Part shown: piece after piece, positions 34,907 through 44,671 of the stretch
Position numbering within the stretch: position 1 is the stretch's first letter
Layout: each line of letters opens with the position of its first letter
NCBI GenBank assembly: GCA_039917935.1
Contig: JBDSIM010000033.1
Span: 1 to 64,000 of the forward strand
Reading direction: 5' to 3'
DNA: 64,000 bases
Source of the DNA: Chryseosolibacter sp039917935
GTDB taxonomy: Bacteria > Bacteroidota > Bacteroidia > Cytophagales > Cyclobacteriaceae
Made by a program: the position numbers and the translations under genes
The notes under the pieces: model-generated
Database searches by the model: none
Seen by the model: only the letters and a program-made list of their open reading frames with translations
Told to the model about the DNA's origin: nothing

Positions 34907-35704
34907 TCAATACTTAAACCAACTCGGAAGCGTAAAGAACTTTGATCGATCCGCATGCGCGGCGTATTGTTCTATCTGCAGTGTTGTTGGTACCTTATCA
35001 TCCATAAACCACGCGGATTTATACACCATCAGTAAAAGGTATAACAAGGGTAACATGGAAAAGAAAAATAAAAACCGCGGAACGCTCTTCGGATTATCCC
35101 GATAAACAATCAGGAAAATGTAGGCCGCGATCAGAAAAATAGTGAGGGCAATCATAAAATAAAATGGATCAATGGTGGCCATTTCACTTTTAAAATCTTT
35201 TGCGCCATCGATACCCCCTTCAATGAAAAGTTGCGCATCTTTATTTCCCGCGAAGATTACCTGACCCACAAACCCGTCATCTTTTTCCAAAGCCCTGAAA
35301 TCAATGTTGAGAAACTTATTGGTGCTGTCTATGGTGACCCCGATCCCGGAAACATTACGTGAACTCTTGATCATTTTGAAATCCAGAATCCGCGAGTTGG
35401 TGTCGAGTTTTACTTTTAACGGAGAGTAGATGTTTTCATATTTGATGGTTTCTTCACCCTGATTGAAAAAATAAATATAAACCGATACCACATCGGAGGT
35501 AATCGTATCACCCGTTGACGTAAGAAGGTGCAAGGGCGCATCTGCAGCATTGCTTTTGTCTAGAATGGTGGTTCGAATGGGGTCGACAAAGAAAGTAGGC
35601 TCTCTCAATCGATTGCCTACATAAAGAAAATAATACCCATAGACGATGGTGATGGCAATGGAAATCACTGAACTGATAATGATATCCTTTACTCGTTGTG
35701 ACAT
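34907..35704 (-). CDS. Membrane protein, unknown
   Basis: 265 residues with an N-terminal TM (about 8-28, IIISSVISIAITIVYGYYFLYV), an extracytoplasmic beta-rich region (about 30-170), and two or three C-terminal TMs (PFYFMIALTIFLIAAYIFLIVY and FLFFFSMLPLLYLLLMVY) with a soluble tail. I recognise no family. Confidence 0.65.
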   Translation of the reverse strand: MSQRVKDIIISSVISIAITIVYGYYFLYVGNRLREPTFFVDPIRTTILDKSNAADAPLHLLTSTGDTITSDVVSVYIYFFNQGEETIKYENIYSPLKVKLDTNSRILDFKMIKSSRNVSGIGVTIDSTNKFLNIDFRALEKDDGFVGQVIFAGNKDAQLFIEGGIDGAKDFKSEMATIDPFYFMIALTIFLIAAYIFLIVYRDNPKSVPRFLFFFSMLPLLYLLLMVYKSAWFMDDKVPTTLQIEQYAAHADRSKFFTLPSWFKY

Positions 35705-35971
35705 AGGCAGGGTTTATACAGGAAAGGTAAGCAAAGTAAGCCTGAAAAAAGCTGAATCGGGGTTTCGAAACTTTCACAGGTGGTAACGTCCGTTGAATTG
35801 CATGAAATCCGAGAATCCGTCTCATATTCTAATAAATCCGCTTTAAAAGCGCAAAAACCACTTATCATTCATTCGTCAGGGGGTCGGTAAAATCTTGTAC
35901 TTTGTATAAGAAAGATTAACCCATGGCCATTTGATCAAAAAACTTCCACACTGCACTCAAACCCAATTAAT

Positions 35972-37072
35972 ATGAATCGAAAATTACCCTTTTTTTTGAT
36001 CGCGCTTTTCTTATCCTTCCCGGCTTGGGCACAGGATAAGGCTGAGGCTGAACTTCCCGTCCGGGGAATGTGCATCGGCGCACCGAAACCGGATAGAGTG
36101 GGCGCATTTGTTAAATTCATTAACGAAGAGTTGGCTACCCGGAAAATCAATACCCTGATTGTGAGGATTGATTATAATTTTCAATATGAAAGCCACCCCG
36201 AATTAAGAGATAGCGTTGCTTTATCGAAGGAGGATGTCAAACAAATGGTGGATGCCTGCAAGAAAAACAACATCGATCTCATTCCGCAAATTAATTTATT
36301 GGGTCACCAATCCTGGGCGGCGAAAACCACGAATCTTCTGACCGTGTATCCTCAGTTCGACGAAACTCCCTGGGTTAAGATGCCTGCACAATATAAATGG
36401 CCGAATGAAGACGGTCTGTATTGCAAGAGTTATTGTCCATTACATCCTGAAGTTCACAAAATCGTATTTGATCTGGTAGATGAAATGTGTGATGCCTTTG
36501 GCAGCACCGCCTTCCACGCGGGTATGGATGAAGTTTTTTATATCGGTGAGACTAAATGCCCGCGGTGCTCCGGTCATGATAAAGCAGAATTATTTGCCAA
36601 TGAGATCCGGAAAATACGCGACCATCTGGCTCAGAAAAACCGCCGGCTTTGGATTTGGGGTGATCGATTGATAGACGGAAAAGCAACGGGTATGGGCATT
36701 TGGGAAGCCAGTATGAACAACACCCACAGGGCGATTGATCTGATTCCTAAAGATGTAGTGATCTGCGACTGGCACTACGAGCGTCCGGATAAAACCGCCG
36801 TGTATTTTGCCATGAAAGGCTTTGATGTGATAACCTGTCCCTGGAGAAGGCCCGCAGTAGGTGAGCAACAAATGAAGGATATGTATAATTACCGTCAATC
36901 ATCCACACCGGCGATGAAAGAACGTTACAAGGGAATAGTACAAACGGTATGGTCAGACGCAGGATCTTTTATGGATGGGTTTTATGCTAAGAAGAAAGAT
37001 GACAAAGGCGGCGATAATACACCCTGGAATTCATTCACAACCTTGTTTGAAAAAGGAAAAACGGGAAAGTAA
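35972..37072 (+). CDS. Glycoside hydrolase family 20-type enzyme
   Basis: 366 residues with a Sec signal (MNRKLPFFLIALFLSFPAWAQ). The (beta/alpha)8 region shows QINLLGHQSWAA (about 105) and HAGMDEVFYIG (about 180), where the Asp-Glu pair matches the catalytic DE of GH20 beta-N-acetylhexosaminidases. The GH20b N-terminal domain is absent, so this is a catalytic-domain-only form. The substrate is probably a beta-GlcNAc/GalNAc glycan, but the unusual Cys cluster CPRCSG near 195 is not typical. A terminator follows at 37096. Exported, probably periplasmic. Confidence 0.8.
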   Translation: MNRKLPFFLIALFLSFPAWAQDKAEAELPVRGMCIGAPKPDRVGAFVKFINEELATRKINTLIVRIDYNFQYESHPELRDSVALSKEDVKQMVDACKKNNIDLIPQINLLGHQSWAAKTTNLLTVYPQFDETPWVKMPAQYKWPNEDGLYCKSYCPLHPEVHKIVFDLVDEMCDAFGSTAFHAGMDEVFYIGETKCPRCSGHDKAELFANEIRKIRDHLAQKNRRLWIWGDRLIDGKATGMGIWEASMNNTHRAIDLIPKDVVICDWHYERPDKTAVYFAMKGFDVITCPWRRPAVGEQQMKDMYNYRQSSTPAMKERYKGIVQTVWSDAGSFMDGFYAKKKDDKGGDNTPWNSFTTLFEKGKTGK

Positions 37073-37095
37073 ATATCTTGTTGTCATTCAATGCC

Positions 37096-37127
37096 ATGCC
37101 TTGCGGCCGATCGCAAGGCATTTTTTT
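37096..37127 (+). terminator. Terminator after GH20-type gene
   Basis: ATGCCTTGCG pairs perfectly with CGCAAGGCAT across a 6-base loop, followed by TTTTTT. Confidence 0.9.
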
Positions 37128-37295
37128 CCTTCCCAGCTTCACTTTTTTCAGGTAGCCATAAAGACAAAGAAAAAAAACTTAAAAACCCGCCATAAGATGT
37201 ATGAAATTGCAAATTGACTTTATATTTGTGCCCTGACGGTTGGGGATAGGCATTATTGTCAACTGTTTCAATTGTCAACTGTCAATTATTAAAAA

Positions 37296-37369
37296 GGGGG
37301 ATTAGCTCAGCTGGCTAGAGCGCTTCCATGGCATGGAAGAGGTCATCGGTTCGACTCCGATATTCTCCA
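37296..37369 (+). tRNA. tRNA-Ala (anticodon GGC)
   Basis: 74 nt: acceptor GGGGGAT / ATTCTCC, anticodon stem CTTCC / GGAAG with loop ATGGCAT (anticodon GGC at 37330-37332), T-arm ATCGG TTCGACT CCGAT, discriminator A. CCA is not encoded. Two ATTGTCAACTGT repeats lie just upstream (from 37253 and 37271). Confidence 0.97.
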
Positions 37370-37370
37370 C

Positions 37371-37401
37371 AAAAAGGTGCAGGGATTACTGTACCTTTTT
37401 G
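37371..37401. terminator. Bidirectional terminator, tRNA-Ala / cutC
   Basis: AAAAAGGTGCAG pairs with CTGTACCTTTTT (one G-U), with A and T tracts on both sides, serving the tRNA and the convergent cutC. Confidence 0.8.
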
Positions 37402-37412
37402 TTTTACTCCTG

Positions 37413-38180
37413 TTAGGCAGGAGATTTATTTTGGGCTTTTTCAATGGCCTCCGCCAGGCGGCGGGTTTTCCGTACGCGATCCGGATCCACCGTTCGCAAC
37501 TTGAACTCGCTTCCTTCTGCGGAGCCCATACCTGCAATTTGCGGGTTTCTGAATTTCATTCCGCTTTCACTGAATACGCCGGCAGAAAAATGTATTTCGC
37601 GTACGCGGGATTTTTCGACGATCTCTTCGACAGTGTCTTCATTTACTCCCGATCCGACCTGAATGGCAATCCTGCCTTGCGCTCTTTCTAATAGTTCGCC
37701 GATGAGCATGGCGCCCATTTTAGCCTGGGCTTGTTGACCCGATGTTAATATCCGGTCAAAACCTGCTTCTATACAATCTTCAAGTGCTTGGAAGGGATCA
37801 CGTGTCATATCAAAAGCTCTGTGACAAGTGACTTTTAACGGACGTGATTTCGTAATTAATTCCCGACAACGTTTTATGTCAATAGTGCCTTCGGGTGTTA
37901 ATATTCCAAAAACCAAACCATCGACACTGAGTTTCTGGCAAAGAGAAATATCACGCTTCATCGCGTGGAATTCATAATTCGAGTAATGAAAATCTCCACC
38001 ACGGGGCCGGATCATCACGAAAACATCAATACTGAGGTTTTGCCTGACCAGTTCAATCGTTCCTGCAGAAGGTGTGGTTCCGCCCTCACCGGGATTTTCA
38101 CAGAGCTCAATCCTGTCCGCTCCGCCCTCCTGTGCTTTCATAGCCGATGCTATATTAAAAACTACAATTTCAACAGTCAT
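37413..38180 (-). CDS. cutC: CutC family protein
   Basis: 255 residues. The TIM-barrel segments MTVEIVVFNIASAMKAQEGGADRIELCENPGEGGTTPS, MIRPRGGDF and ILTSGQQAQAKMG match CutC. The name comes from a copper-tolerance phenotype in E. coli now disputed; biochemical function is unresolved. Normal length. It lies 17 bp downstream of the asparaginase gene on the same strand, probably one transcript. Confidence 0.92.
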   Translation of the reverse strand: MTVEIVVFNIASAMKAQEGGADRIELCENPGEGGTTPSAGTIELVRQNLSIDVFVMIRPRGGDFHYSNYEFHAMKRDISLCQKLSVDGLVFGILTPEGTIDIKRCRELITKSRPLKVTCHRAFDMTRDPFQALEDCIEAGFDRILTSGQQAQAKMGAMLIGELLERAQGRIAIQVGSGVNEDTVEEIVEKSRVREIHFSAGVFSESGMKFRNPQIAGMGSAEGSEFKLRTVDPDRVRKTRRLAEAIEKAQNKSPA

Positions 38181-38197
38181 GTGCGTATACTTTGATA

Positions 38198-39157
38198 TTA
38201 AAAAATGCTTTCGGAATCCAATAAACGGTTAGCATTTTTATCATGAACGGCGAAATTGAAACCTTTCTGTAAACAATAAGCACCGTATTCTCCGTTTTTA
38301 CTCAAGGCTAGAAAACCCACCTGCACTTCCTTAGCTTTTTCCGGATTTTTCTTGAGTATCCTTTCTACGGCCTGACGGCAGGCGGACTGTGGTGAATGTC
38401 CCTGACGCATCAGTTCAACCACCAAATGACAACCTACAATTTTGATCACTTCCTCTCCTACCCCAGTAGCTGCTGCAGCGCCAACTTCGTTGTCGACGTA
38501 TAAGCCCGCACCGATAATGGGTGAATCCCCCACCCTGCCATGCATTTTATAAGCCAGACCGCTGGTAGTACATGCCCCCGACAAATTGCCGTTCATATCG
38601 AGCGCGATAATGCCGATGGTATCGTGGTTTTCAATGTTAGCAACAGGCTTGTATTGGGACTTTTTTAACCACTCCTTCCAGGCTTTTTCAGATTCTTTCG
38701 TCAAAAGTTTGGTTTTTTTAAATCCGTTGGCGAGGGCAAACTTCAGGGCTCCATCGCCTACCAGCATCACGTGTGGGGTTTTTTCCATAACCATCCGGGC
38801 GACGGATATGGGGTGCTTGATGTGTTGTAAGAAAGCTACCGATCCGCAGTTACCGTGCTCATCCATGATACAGGCATCAAGGGTAACGATGCCATCGCGA
38901 TCGGGTAATCCGCCATAGCCGACAGACGTTTCTTTCGGATCCGCTTCGGGAACTTTTGCCCCGGCTTCCACGGCATCCAGTGCCCGGCCCCCGGTCGATA
39001 ATATTTTCCATGCTTCTACATTTGCCCCGAGTCCAAAATTCCAGGTTGAAATAACAATTGGTTTAACAGGTTCTTTCGATTGTGCGAATAGATCTGATGA
39101 AGTCAGCAGGGAAGTACCCAGCGCGGAAAGCCTGATGAAATCTCTTCTCGTAGTCAT
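38198..39157 (-). CDS. N4-(beta-N-acetylglucosaminyl)-L-asparaginase
   Basis: 319 residues with a Tat-type signal (TTRRDFIRLSALG). This Ntn hydrolase shows the self-cleavage point and catalytic Thr in NHDTIGIIALDMNGNLSGACTTSG (about 180), with Gly-rich GRVGDSPIIGAG after it. The N-terminal WNFGLGANVEAWKIL resembles the aspartylglucosaminidase fold. It would release Asn-linked GlcNAc from glycoasparagine, or act as a plain asparaginase. Cotranscription with cutC is likely. Exported. Confidence 0.9.
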   Translation of the reverse strand: MTTRRDFIRLSALGTSLLTSSDLFAQSKEPVKPIVISTWNFGLGANVEAWKILSTGGRALDAVEAGAKVPEADPKETSVGYGGLPDRDGIVTLDACIMDEHGNCGSVAFLQHIKHPISVARMVMEKTPHVMLVGDGALKFALANGFKKTKLLTKESEKAWKEWLKKSQYKPVANIENHDTIGIIALDMNGNLSGACTTSGLAYKMHGRVGDSPIIGAGLYVDNEVGAAAATGVGEEVIKIVGCHLVVELMRQGHSPQSACRQAVERILKKNPEKAKEVQVGFLALSKNGEYGAYCLQKGFNFAVHDKNANRLLDSESIF

Positions 39158-39451
39158 GGTGCTATTTTATCGTTTAACTTTGAAAGTTAAAGCTAATCTC
39201 TTTTTGAGATTTTGTCCTTTAATTTTGAACATCAAACAACATCAAACTTTAAATTTCAAATGATTTCAAATTCATTATGTCTGACGTTCTGACGTAAAGT
39301 TTACTTCAGATCCAGGTTCAGTGATCGTGTGCCAAATAATAAACCGGGAGTTACAAAATGTTTCACCCTAAGGGGTTCCATGATTTCGATCGAAGACGTA
39401 ATCCATTCTTGAACTCTAAAGATATTTCGAACTTGGAACTTGGAACTTAAC
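39158..39451. other. AT-rich intergenic region
   Basis: About 290 bp with repeated AAACTTTAAATTTCAAATGATTT-like AT sequence. An 80-codon antisense frame (39301-39543) overlaps the NlpC gene and shows no protein-like features. Confidence 0.4.
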
Positions 39452-39955
39452 CTAGTCAATGACCCTTCGGGCACCGCGGAATCTTTTCTGATAATAATCT
39501 GAGAAAATATTCGTCTCAACAACTCCCAGGGATGAAGAAGCATGTATAAACTTCACTTCGCTTTTACCTTTGATTTCTGTGACAAGGCCTACGTGTGTGA
39601 TTCGTTTTTTCTTTTTTCCCGTGGCAAAGAAAACGAGGTCACCTGGTTCGAGGTCTTTCATTTTGATTTCAGTTCCGATCTTACTTTGCGCCTCGGAACT
39701 TCGCGGCAGGCTGATTTCTACCGTTTTAAAAGAATTCAGTAGTAAACCAGAACAATCCATTCCCGACCGGGATGTGCCCCCATATTTGTACGGGGTACCG
39801 ATGTATGCTCTGGCCGATGAAATGACCTGCTCTACTTTATTTTCCCTTACGCTTGCTTTATTACTGGCCGCGCAGGAAATAAAAAAAAGCATCAGCGTCA
39901 TTCCACAGTGAAGAAGGCGCTTTTGATTAAGTTTGAACGCAAAAAAGTGCTTCAT
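39452..39955 (-). CDS. NlpC/P60 peptidoglycan hydrolase, lipoprotein
   Basis: 167 residues. A hydrophobic leader with lipobox-like FFISCAAS suggests a lipoprotein. The NlpC/P60 papain-like triad is visible: Cys in SGMDCSGLL, His in ITHVGLV, and the third polar residue in FIHASSS. These enzymes cut the gamma-D-Glu-DAP bond of stem peptides. Single catalytic domain, no SH3 or LysM, as in the Spr group. Confidence 0.88.
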   Translation of the reverse strand: MKHFFAFKLNQKRLLHCGMTLMLFFISCAASNKASVRENKVEQVISSARAYIGTPYKYGGTSRSGMDCSGLLLNSFKTVEISLPRSSEAQSKIGTEIKMKDLEPGDLVFFATGKKKKRITHVGLVTEIKGKSEVKFIHASSSLGVVETNIFSDYYQKRFRGARRVID

Positions 39956-39992
39956 TGCAGTTTAAAGTATAATAGGTAAATATACCAAGTTC

Positions 39993-41408
39993 ATGCCATT
40001 TACAGAAGTGACCCTTGATTTGATCGGCCAATTGAAGGGAATCGTCGGTGAGGACAATGTGATATTAGATCCGGTTAAGCTATACGATTATTCCCATGAT
40101 GAAACGGAAGATTTTTCTTTCCTTCCGGATGTCGTTTTAAAGCCACGAACAGCGCAAGAAATCAGTCAAATCATGCGGCTATGCAATGACTTGAAAATTC
40201 CTGTAACGCCTCGCGGAGGCGGAACTGGGTTGAGCGGCGGGGCACTTCCTGTTAAGAACGGTGTGGTTATTTCGATGGAACGATTTAATAAAATTCTGGA
40301 GATTGATGAGTTAAATCTCCAGGCTACTGTTGAACCCGGGGTTATCACAGAAGTTTTTCAGAATGCGGTAAAAGAAAAAAATCTTTTTTATCCCCCTGAT
40401 CCTGCCAGCCGGGGATCCTGCTTTATCGGCGGAAATGTATCAGAGAACAGTGGCGGACCCAAAGCAGTGAAGTATGGGGTCACCAGGGATTATGTCCTGA
40501 ACATCGAAATCGTATTGCCTACCGGGGAGATCATCTGGACAGGTGCGAATGTGCTCAAGAACTCGACCGGTTACAACTTAACGCAACTGATGTGTGGCAG
40601 CGAAGGAACTCTTGGTATCATTACAAAAATTGTTTTCAAACTCCGCGGTCTTCCTCAAAAATCGGTAACATTGCTTCTTCCTTTCGCCACCAATGAAGAT
40701 GCCTGTCGGGCGATCGCGGACATCTTCAGAGCAGGTCTGACTCCTTCCGGGATGGAATTTTTTGAACGGGATGCAGCGATGAAAACCATTGATTACTGCG
40801 AAAAAATTTACGGCGCGAAAGTAACCACTCCATTTCCCGAGAACATGAACGCCTATTTGTTGTGCGAGTTAGATGGCAATGACGATGAAGTACTCATGCG
40901 TGACGCAGAAGCCATTGTGCGGGTAGCCGAACAGTTCCCCGTCGGCGAAATTTTATTCGCTGATACAACTGCACAAAAAGAGGAATTATGGAAGATCAGA
41001 AAAAATATATCTCCGGCTGTAAATGCCTATACCCTAACCCGGTCCGAAGATGTGGTCGTGCCACGCGGCAATCTTCCTAAGCTTATCGCCGGCATCAAAT
41101 CGATAGGGAAGACCTTTGGTTTCAATTCAGTATGCTATGGACATTTGGGCGACGGCAATCTTCACATCAATATTCTAAAAGAAAGCCTGAGCGATGAAGC
41201 CTGGAATACCAAAGTCCCTGAAGGCATCAATGAAATTTTTAAACTGACGGTGAGTCTTGGCGGAACCCTTTCCGGCGAGCATGGAATTGGCCTTGCGAAA
41301 AAACCCTATATGTCCATTGCCATGGGCGAAACAAATATTTCTTTGATGAGGGCTATCAAGAAGGCGTTTGATCCCAACGGCATTTTAAATCCCGGAAAGA
41401 TCTTCTAA
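39993..41408 (+). CDS. glcD: Glycolate oxidase subunit GlcD-like FAD oxidase
   Basis: 471 residues. The FAD-binding-4 domain shows PRGGGTGLSGGALP (about 72) and GGNVSENSGGPKAVKYG (about 145). The C-terminal half has CYGHLGDGNLHINIL and SGEHGIGLAKKPY, typical of GlcD/D-lactate dehydrogenases. It oxidises 2-hydroxy acids with FAD. GlcE and GlcF partners are not present nearby; many Bacteroidota carry GlcD alone. The substrate (glycolate or D-lactate) is not resolvable. Confidence 0.92.
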   Translation: MPFTEVTLDLIGQLKGIVGEDNVILDPVKLYDYSHDETEDFSFLPDVVLKPRTAQEISQIMRLCNDLKIPVTPRGGGTGLSGGALPVKNGVVISMERFNKILEIDELNLQATVEPGVITEVFQNAVKEKNLFYPPDPASRGSCFIGGNVSENSGGPKAVKYGVTRDYVLNIEIVLPTGEIIWTGANVLKNSTGYNLTQLMCGSEGTLGIITKIVFKLRGLPQKSVTLLLPFATNEDACRAIADIFRAGLTPSGMEFFERDAAMKTIDYCEKIYGAKVTTPFPENMNAYLLCELDGNDDEVLMRDAEAIVRVAEQFPVGEILFADTTAQKEELWKIRKNISPAVNAYTLTRSEDVVVPRGNLPKLIAGIKSIGKTFGFNSVCYGHLGDGNLHINILKESLSDEAWNTKVPEGINEIFKLTVSLGGTLSGEHGIGLAKKPYMSIAMGETNISLMRAIKKAFDPNGILNPGKIF

Positions 41409-41517
41409 GTCAATATGTAGCCCCGCTTATAAATTGGATTCGTGACCTCTAAGACAATCCCTTTTTTCTAATCTTCTTTATGACTACTTTACCAAAAATC
41501 AACATTCAACGCACCTT

Positions 41518-42279
41518 ATGAAAAAGTTATTAATGATTATGTTAGCCGTCGTTATTTTCGGCGCATGCGATTCTCGTAAAGCAGAGGATCAAAAAGAAGA
41601 AGACACAAGCACAACGGCGCCGGTGTCAGAAGTAAAAACAGAAAACCAGCTTTCAGATGCACAAAAATCAGAGGGCTGGAAGCTTCTTTTCAACGGAGAA
41701 AATACCGATGGATGGGAATTTTATAAGGATAAAGAAAATAATAGCTGGGAAATTGTAGATGGCACACTTCATTGCAAAGCAGACACAACCCTAAAACGCG
41801 CCGATTTAAGAACGGTTGAACAATTTGAAAATTTCGAATTGGCTTTCGACTGGAAAATAGCGCCGGGCCACAATAGTGGGGTCATTTACAGATCTACAGA
41901 AGAATTTGATGAGCCTTATCTATCAGGTCCTGAATATCAGGTGATCGATGATAAAGGTTACAACGGCGGCAATTTAAAAGACACGCAGTTAAGTGGGGCC
42001 AATTACGATATGCATGCGGCCGCAAGCACGAAATCGGTTAACCCACCCGGTGAATGGAACTCAGGACGCATTCTTGTCAATGGCAATCATGTCGAACATT
42101 GGTTGAACGATTCGAAAGTAGTGGAATACGAACTCAATTCTCCTGAATGGAAAAAACTGAAGGCGGGAAGCAAATGGAAGGATGCGAAAGGATATGGCGT
42201 TGCTAAAAAAGGTTCTATCGATTTGCAGGACCATGGCGGTGAAGTGTGGTACAGAAACGTTATGATCAAGACATTGTAA
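41518..42279 (+). CDS. DUF1080 (3-keto-disaccharide hydrolase-type) lipoprotein
   Basis: 253 residues with lipobox FGACDS after MKKLLMIMLAVVI. A Thr/Glu-rich linker precedes the DUF1080 beta-sandwich (about 55-250; WKLLFNGENTDGWEFYKDKENNSWEIVDGTLH, and HNSGVIYRS, GPEYQVIDD). Members of this fold act on 3-keto-glucosides or simply bind sugars. Context gives no partner. Confidence 0.88.
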   Translation: MKKLLMIMLAVVIFGACDSRKAEDQKEEDTSTTAPVSEVKTENQLSDAQKSEGWKLLFNGENTDGWEFYKDKENNSWEIVDGTLHCKADTTLKRADLRTVEQFENFELAFDWKIAPGHNSGVIYRSTEEFDEPYLSGPEYQVIDDKGYNGGNLKDTQLSGANYDMHAAASTKSVNPPGEWNSGRILVNGNHVEHWLNDSKVVEYELNSPEWKKLKAGSKWKDAKGYGVAKKGSIDLQDHGGEVWYRNVMIKTL

Positions 42280-42352
42280 AGAAACGTCCTTGAAAAAGGA
42301 TTTCCTTACGCGATTAACCATTAAGTCTTCATTATCAATGGCTACGCCTGAG

Positions 42353-42380
42353 AAGCCCTGACAATAGTCGGGGTTTTTTT
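42353..42380 (+). terminator. Terminator after DUF1080 gene
   Basis: CCCTGAC AATA GTCGGGG (with one G-T pair) followed by T7. Confidence 0.8.
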
Positions 42381-42560
42381 ATTGATAACGTTCCAGAAGA
42401 AAATTAATGCATATTCATATTTTCCGGACAACAAACAGCGATCTTTGATGAAAGGGATTTTTGGCCAAAAGGTAAAGTTGACAGCATGCGCAAGGAAACA
42501 TACAACATCCGGAATCAACGTGTATCACCATCAATTTGTAGGCAAAGATTGCACTTTGAA

Positions 42561-42626
42561 CCCGCAGATTCCCTGAGACAGAATACTCTGCGGAGACAAG
42601 ACGGTCTACGCCATTCTGGGAAGGAC
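42561..42626. repeat. Dispersed REP-like hairpin repeat, copy 2
   Basis: Shares the core CCCTGAGACAG with copy 1 (1474-1540), and GCGGAGACAA after the right stem. Here the stem is CGCAGA / TCTGCG, with pairing preserved relative to copy 1. It ends 14 bp before the asnB start, so it would lie in the asnB leader. Confidence 0.55.
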
Positions 42627-42640
42627 AACTCGCCAATAGC

Positions 42641-44545
42641 ATGTGCGGTATAACCGGAATTTTCGCGTTCAACCTTATCGGGAAGTTTAACAAGATCCAG
42701 GTAACCGCCGCAACCATGTCATTGGAAAAACGAGGCCCTGACTTTCAGGATATTTATCTTGATGAGTGGGTCGGGCTGGGCCACCGAAGACTTTCTGTCA
42801 TTGACACATCATCCCATGCCCACCAACCTATGTGGGATGAGTCCAAAAGATATTGCATTGTATACAATGGTGAAATTTTTAATTACCGCGAACTAAAAAA
42901 AGAACTTGAAAAGGGTGGGGTAACTTTTACTTCTCAATCCGATACAGAAGTTTTATTACAACTGTATATCCGTGAGCAATCGGAATGTCTCCCTAAACTC
43001 AATGGATTTTTCGCGTTCTGCATATACGATAAAGTGAACCAATCGCTCTTTCTGGCGCGCGACCGGTTCGGTGTCAAACCCTTGTTGTATCTGTTCGATG
43101 AAGATAAGTTCCTTTTTGGTTCTGAGATGAAAGCAATCCTTCAATACGGAATTGAAAAAACAATTGATTACACTTCCCTCTTTACGTATCTGCAACTGAA
43201 TTACATCCCTGCGCCCAATACTATTTTCAAGCACGTAAAAAAAGTTCTTCCAGGACATTTTTTAAAAGTTGAAAAGAAAAAAATGACGCTCGAAAAATGG
43301 TATGATATTCCCTATGACAAACAACAAGCTGAGTCAAATACAATCACCTATCATGACGCCAAAGAAAAGTTTAAAGATCTGTTGGAAAAGTCAGTTCAGA
43401 AACGCCTTGTTGCGGATGTACCACTTGGTGCGTTTTTAAGTGGGGGCGTTGATTCATCCGTTATTACAGGATTGGCAAGCAGACACAAACCGGATTTGCA
43501 TACTTTTTCTATTGGATTTCGCGATGAGAAATTCTTTGATGAAACAGAATACGCCAGGCTTGTCGCCCGTCATTTTAAGACCGATCATACTGAGTTTTCC
43601 CTGACGAATGAGGATTTGTACCAACACGTGCACTCCATTCTGAATTACATGGATGAACCTTTTGCCGATTCCTCCGCCATCAATGTTTTTATTCTCAGTA
43701 AAGAGACCAGAAAATATGCAACCGTTGCGTTGTCAGGTGATGGTGCAGATGAACTGCTTGCAGGGTATAACAAGCATGAGGCCTTTTATCGCATGCAGAA
43801 CAAGGGATGGAAAGAAGCTGCAGTTATCGCTCTGCTTCCCCTGTGGAAAATGTTTTCGCAGTCGCGCAACAGCACACGCTCAAATCTTACCAGACAACTT
43901 ATCCGTTTCGGCGAGGGCGCGCGGTTATCACCCCAGGAAAGATATTGGCGTTGGGCAGGATATGCTGACGATGCAGAAGCCAACAGCCTTCTAAGCAAGA
44001 GCACACTGGAGAAACTCGTTTCAAGTGATTATGCAGGAAGGAAACATGAGATTCTGAAATTTATCGCACCAGGACAGAACATCAACGACATTTTGTTAAC
44101 CGATATGCATTTGGTTTTACAAAACGATATGCTCACAAAAACGGATCTGATGAGCATGGCCAATGGCCTGGAAGTACGCTCGCCGTTTTTAGATTTTGGC
44201 CTGGTAAATTTTGCTTTTAGTTTACCCGGTTACTTTAAAATTAACAGAAGCATGAGAAAAAGAATTTTGCAGGATGCTTTCCGCGATATGCTTCCCACCA
44301 AACTTTACAACCGACCAAAAAAAGGATTTGAAGTTCCTTTGCTGAAATGGTTCAGAAAAGAAATGAAGTCACTGATTACCGACGACCTTCTTTCCAGGAA
44401 ACGCATTGAAGATCAAGGAATTTTTAATTATTCCGAAATCGAAAAACTTAAACGTCAGTTATTTTCTGATAACCCGGGAGACGTCCCTGCCAGAATCTGG
44501 GGCCTTCTGGTATTTCAATGGTGGTATCGGAAATATGTTGGCTAA
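42641..44545 (+). CDS. asnB: Asparagine synthetase (glutamine-hydrolysing)
   Basis: 634 residues. Cys2 of MCGITGIF is the Ntn glutaminase nucleophile; RGPDFQDI and YNGEIFNYRELK follow. The synthetase domain has the PP-loop LSGGVDSS (about 268) and SGDGADELLAGY (about 368). It transfers glutamine-derived ammonia to aspartate in an ATP-dependent reaction. In some Bacteroidota similar enzymes serve polysaccharide amidation, but the full length and motifs fit housekeeping AsnB. It sits near the Amt/GSII genes, consistent with nitrogen assimilation. The REP-like hairpin lies just upstream. Confidence 0.93.
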   Translation: MCGITGIFAFNLIGKFNKIQVTAATMSLEKRGPDFQDIYLDEWVGLGHRRLSVIDTSSHAHQPMWDESKRYCIVYNGEIFNYRELKKELEKGGVTFTSQSDTEVLLQLYIREQSECLPKLNGFFAFCIYDKVNQSLFLARDRFGVKPLLYLFDEDKFLFGSEMKAILQYGIEKTIDYTSLFTYLQLNYIPAPNTIFKHVKKVLPGHFLKVEKKKMTLEKWYDIPYDKQQAESNTITYHDAKEKFKDLLEKSVQKRLVADVPLGAFLSGGVDSSVITGLASRHKPDLHTFSIGFRDEKFFDETEYARLVARHFKTDHTEFSLTNEDLYQHVHSILNYMDEPFADSSAINVFILSKETRKYATVALSGDGADELLAGYNKHEAFYRMQNKGWKEAAVIALLPLWKMFSQSRNSTRSNLTRQLIRFGEGARLSPQERYWRWAGYADDAEANSLLSKSTLEKLVSSDYAGRKHEILKFIAPGQNINDILLTDMHLVLQNDMLTKTDLMSMANGLEVRSPFLDFGLVNFAFSLPGYFKINRSMRKRILQDAFRDMLPTKLYNRPKKGFEVPLLKWFRKEMKSLITDDLLSRKRIEDQGIFNYSEIEKLKRQLFSDNPGDVPARIWGLLVFQWWYRKYVG

Positions 44546-44671
44546 GGCTCGTTTCCAACACATCATTACAAAGGATAGGATCGAACTAAATCAAAAGCCC
44601 TGAACTAGACTGTAAAGAGTTTTTTTTTCACGGAGGTTAACACAGACATTTGCCTTTATCAAATTACCTCT

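Larger units (their letters stand above)
42280..42640. other. Intergenic region upstream of asnB
   Basis: 361 bp holding a terminator and a REP-like repeat copy, listed separately. A 64-codon frame (42382-42576) has no protein-like character. Confidence 0.5.

Noticed and set aside
39301..39543. 80-codon minus-strand ORF
   Set aside because: Overlaps the NlpC/P60 gene and AT-rich spacer; composition not protein-like.
42382..42576. 64-codon plus-strand ORF upstream of asnB
   Set aside because: Overlaps the REP-like repeat; no family resemblance.
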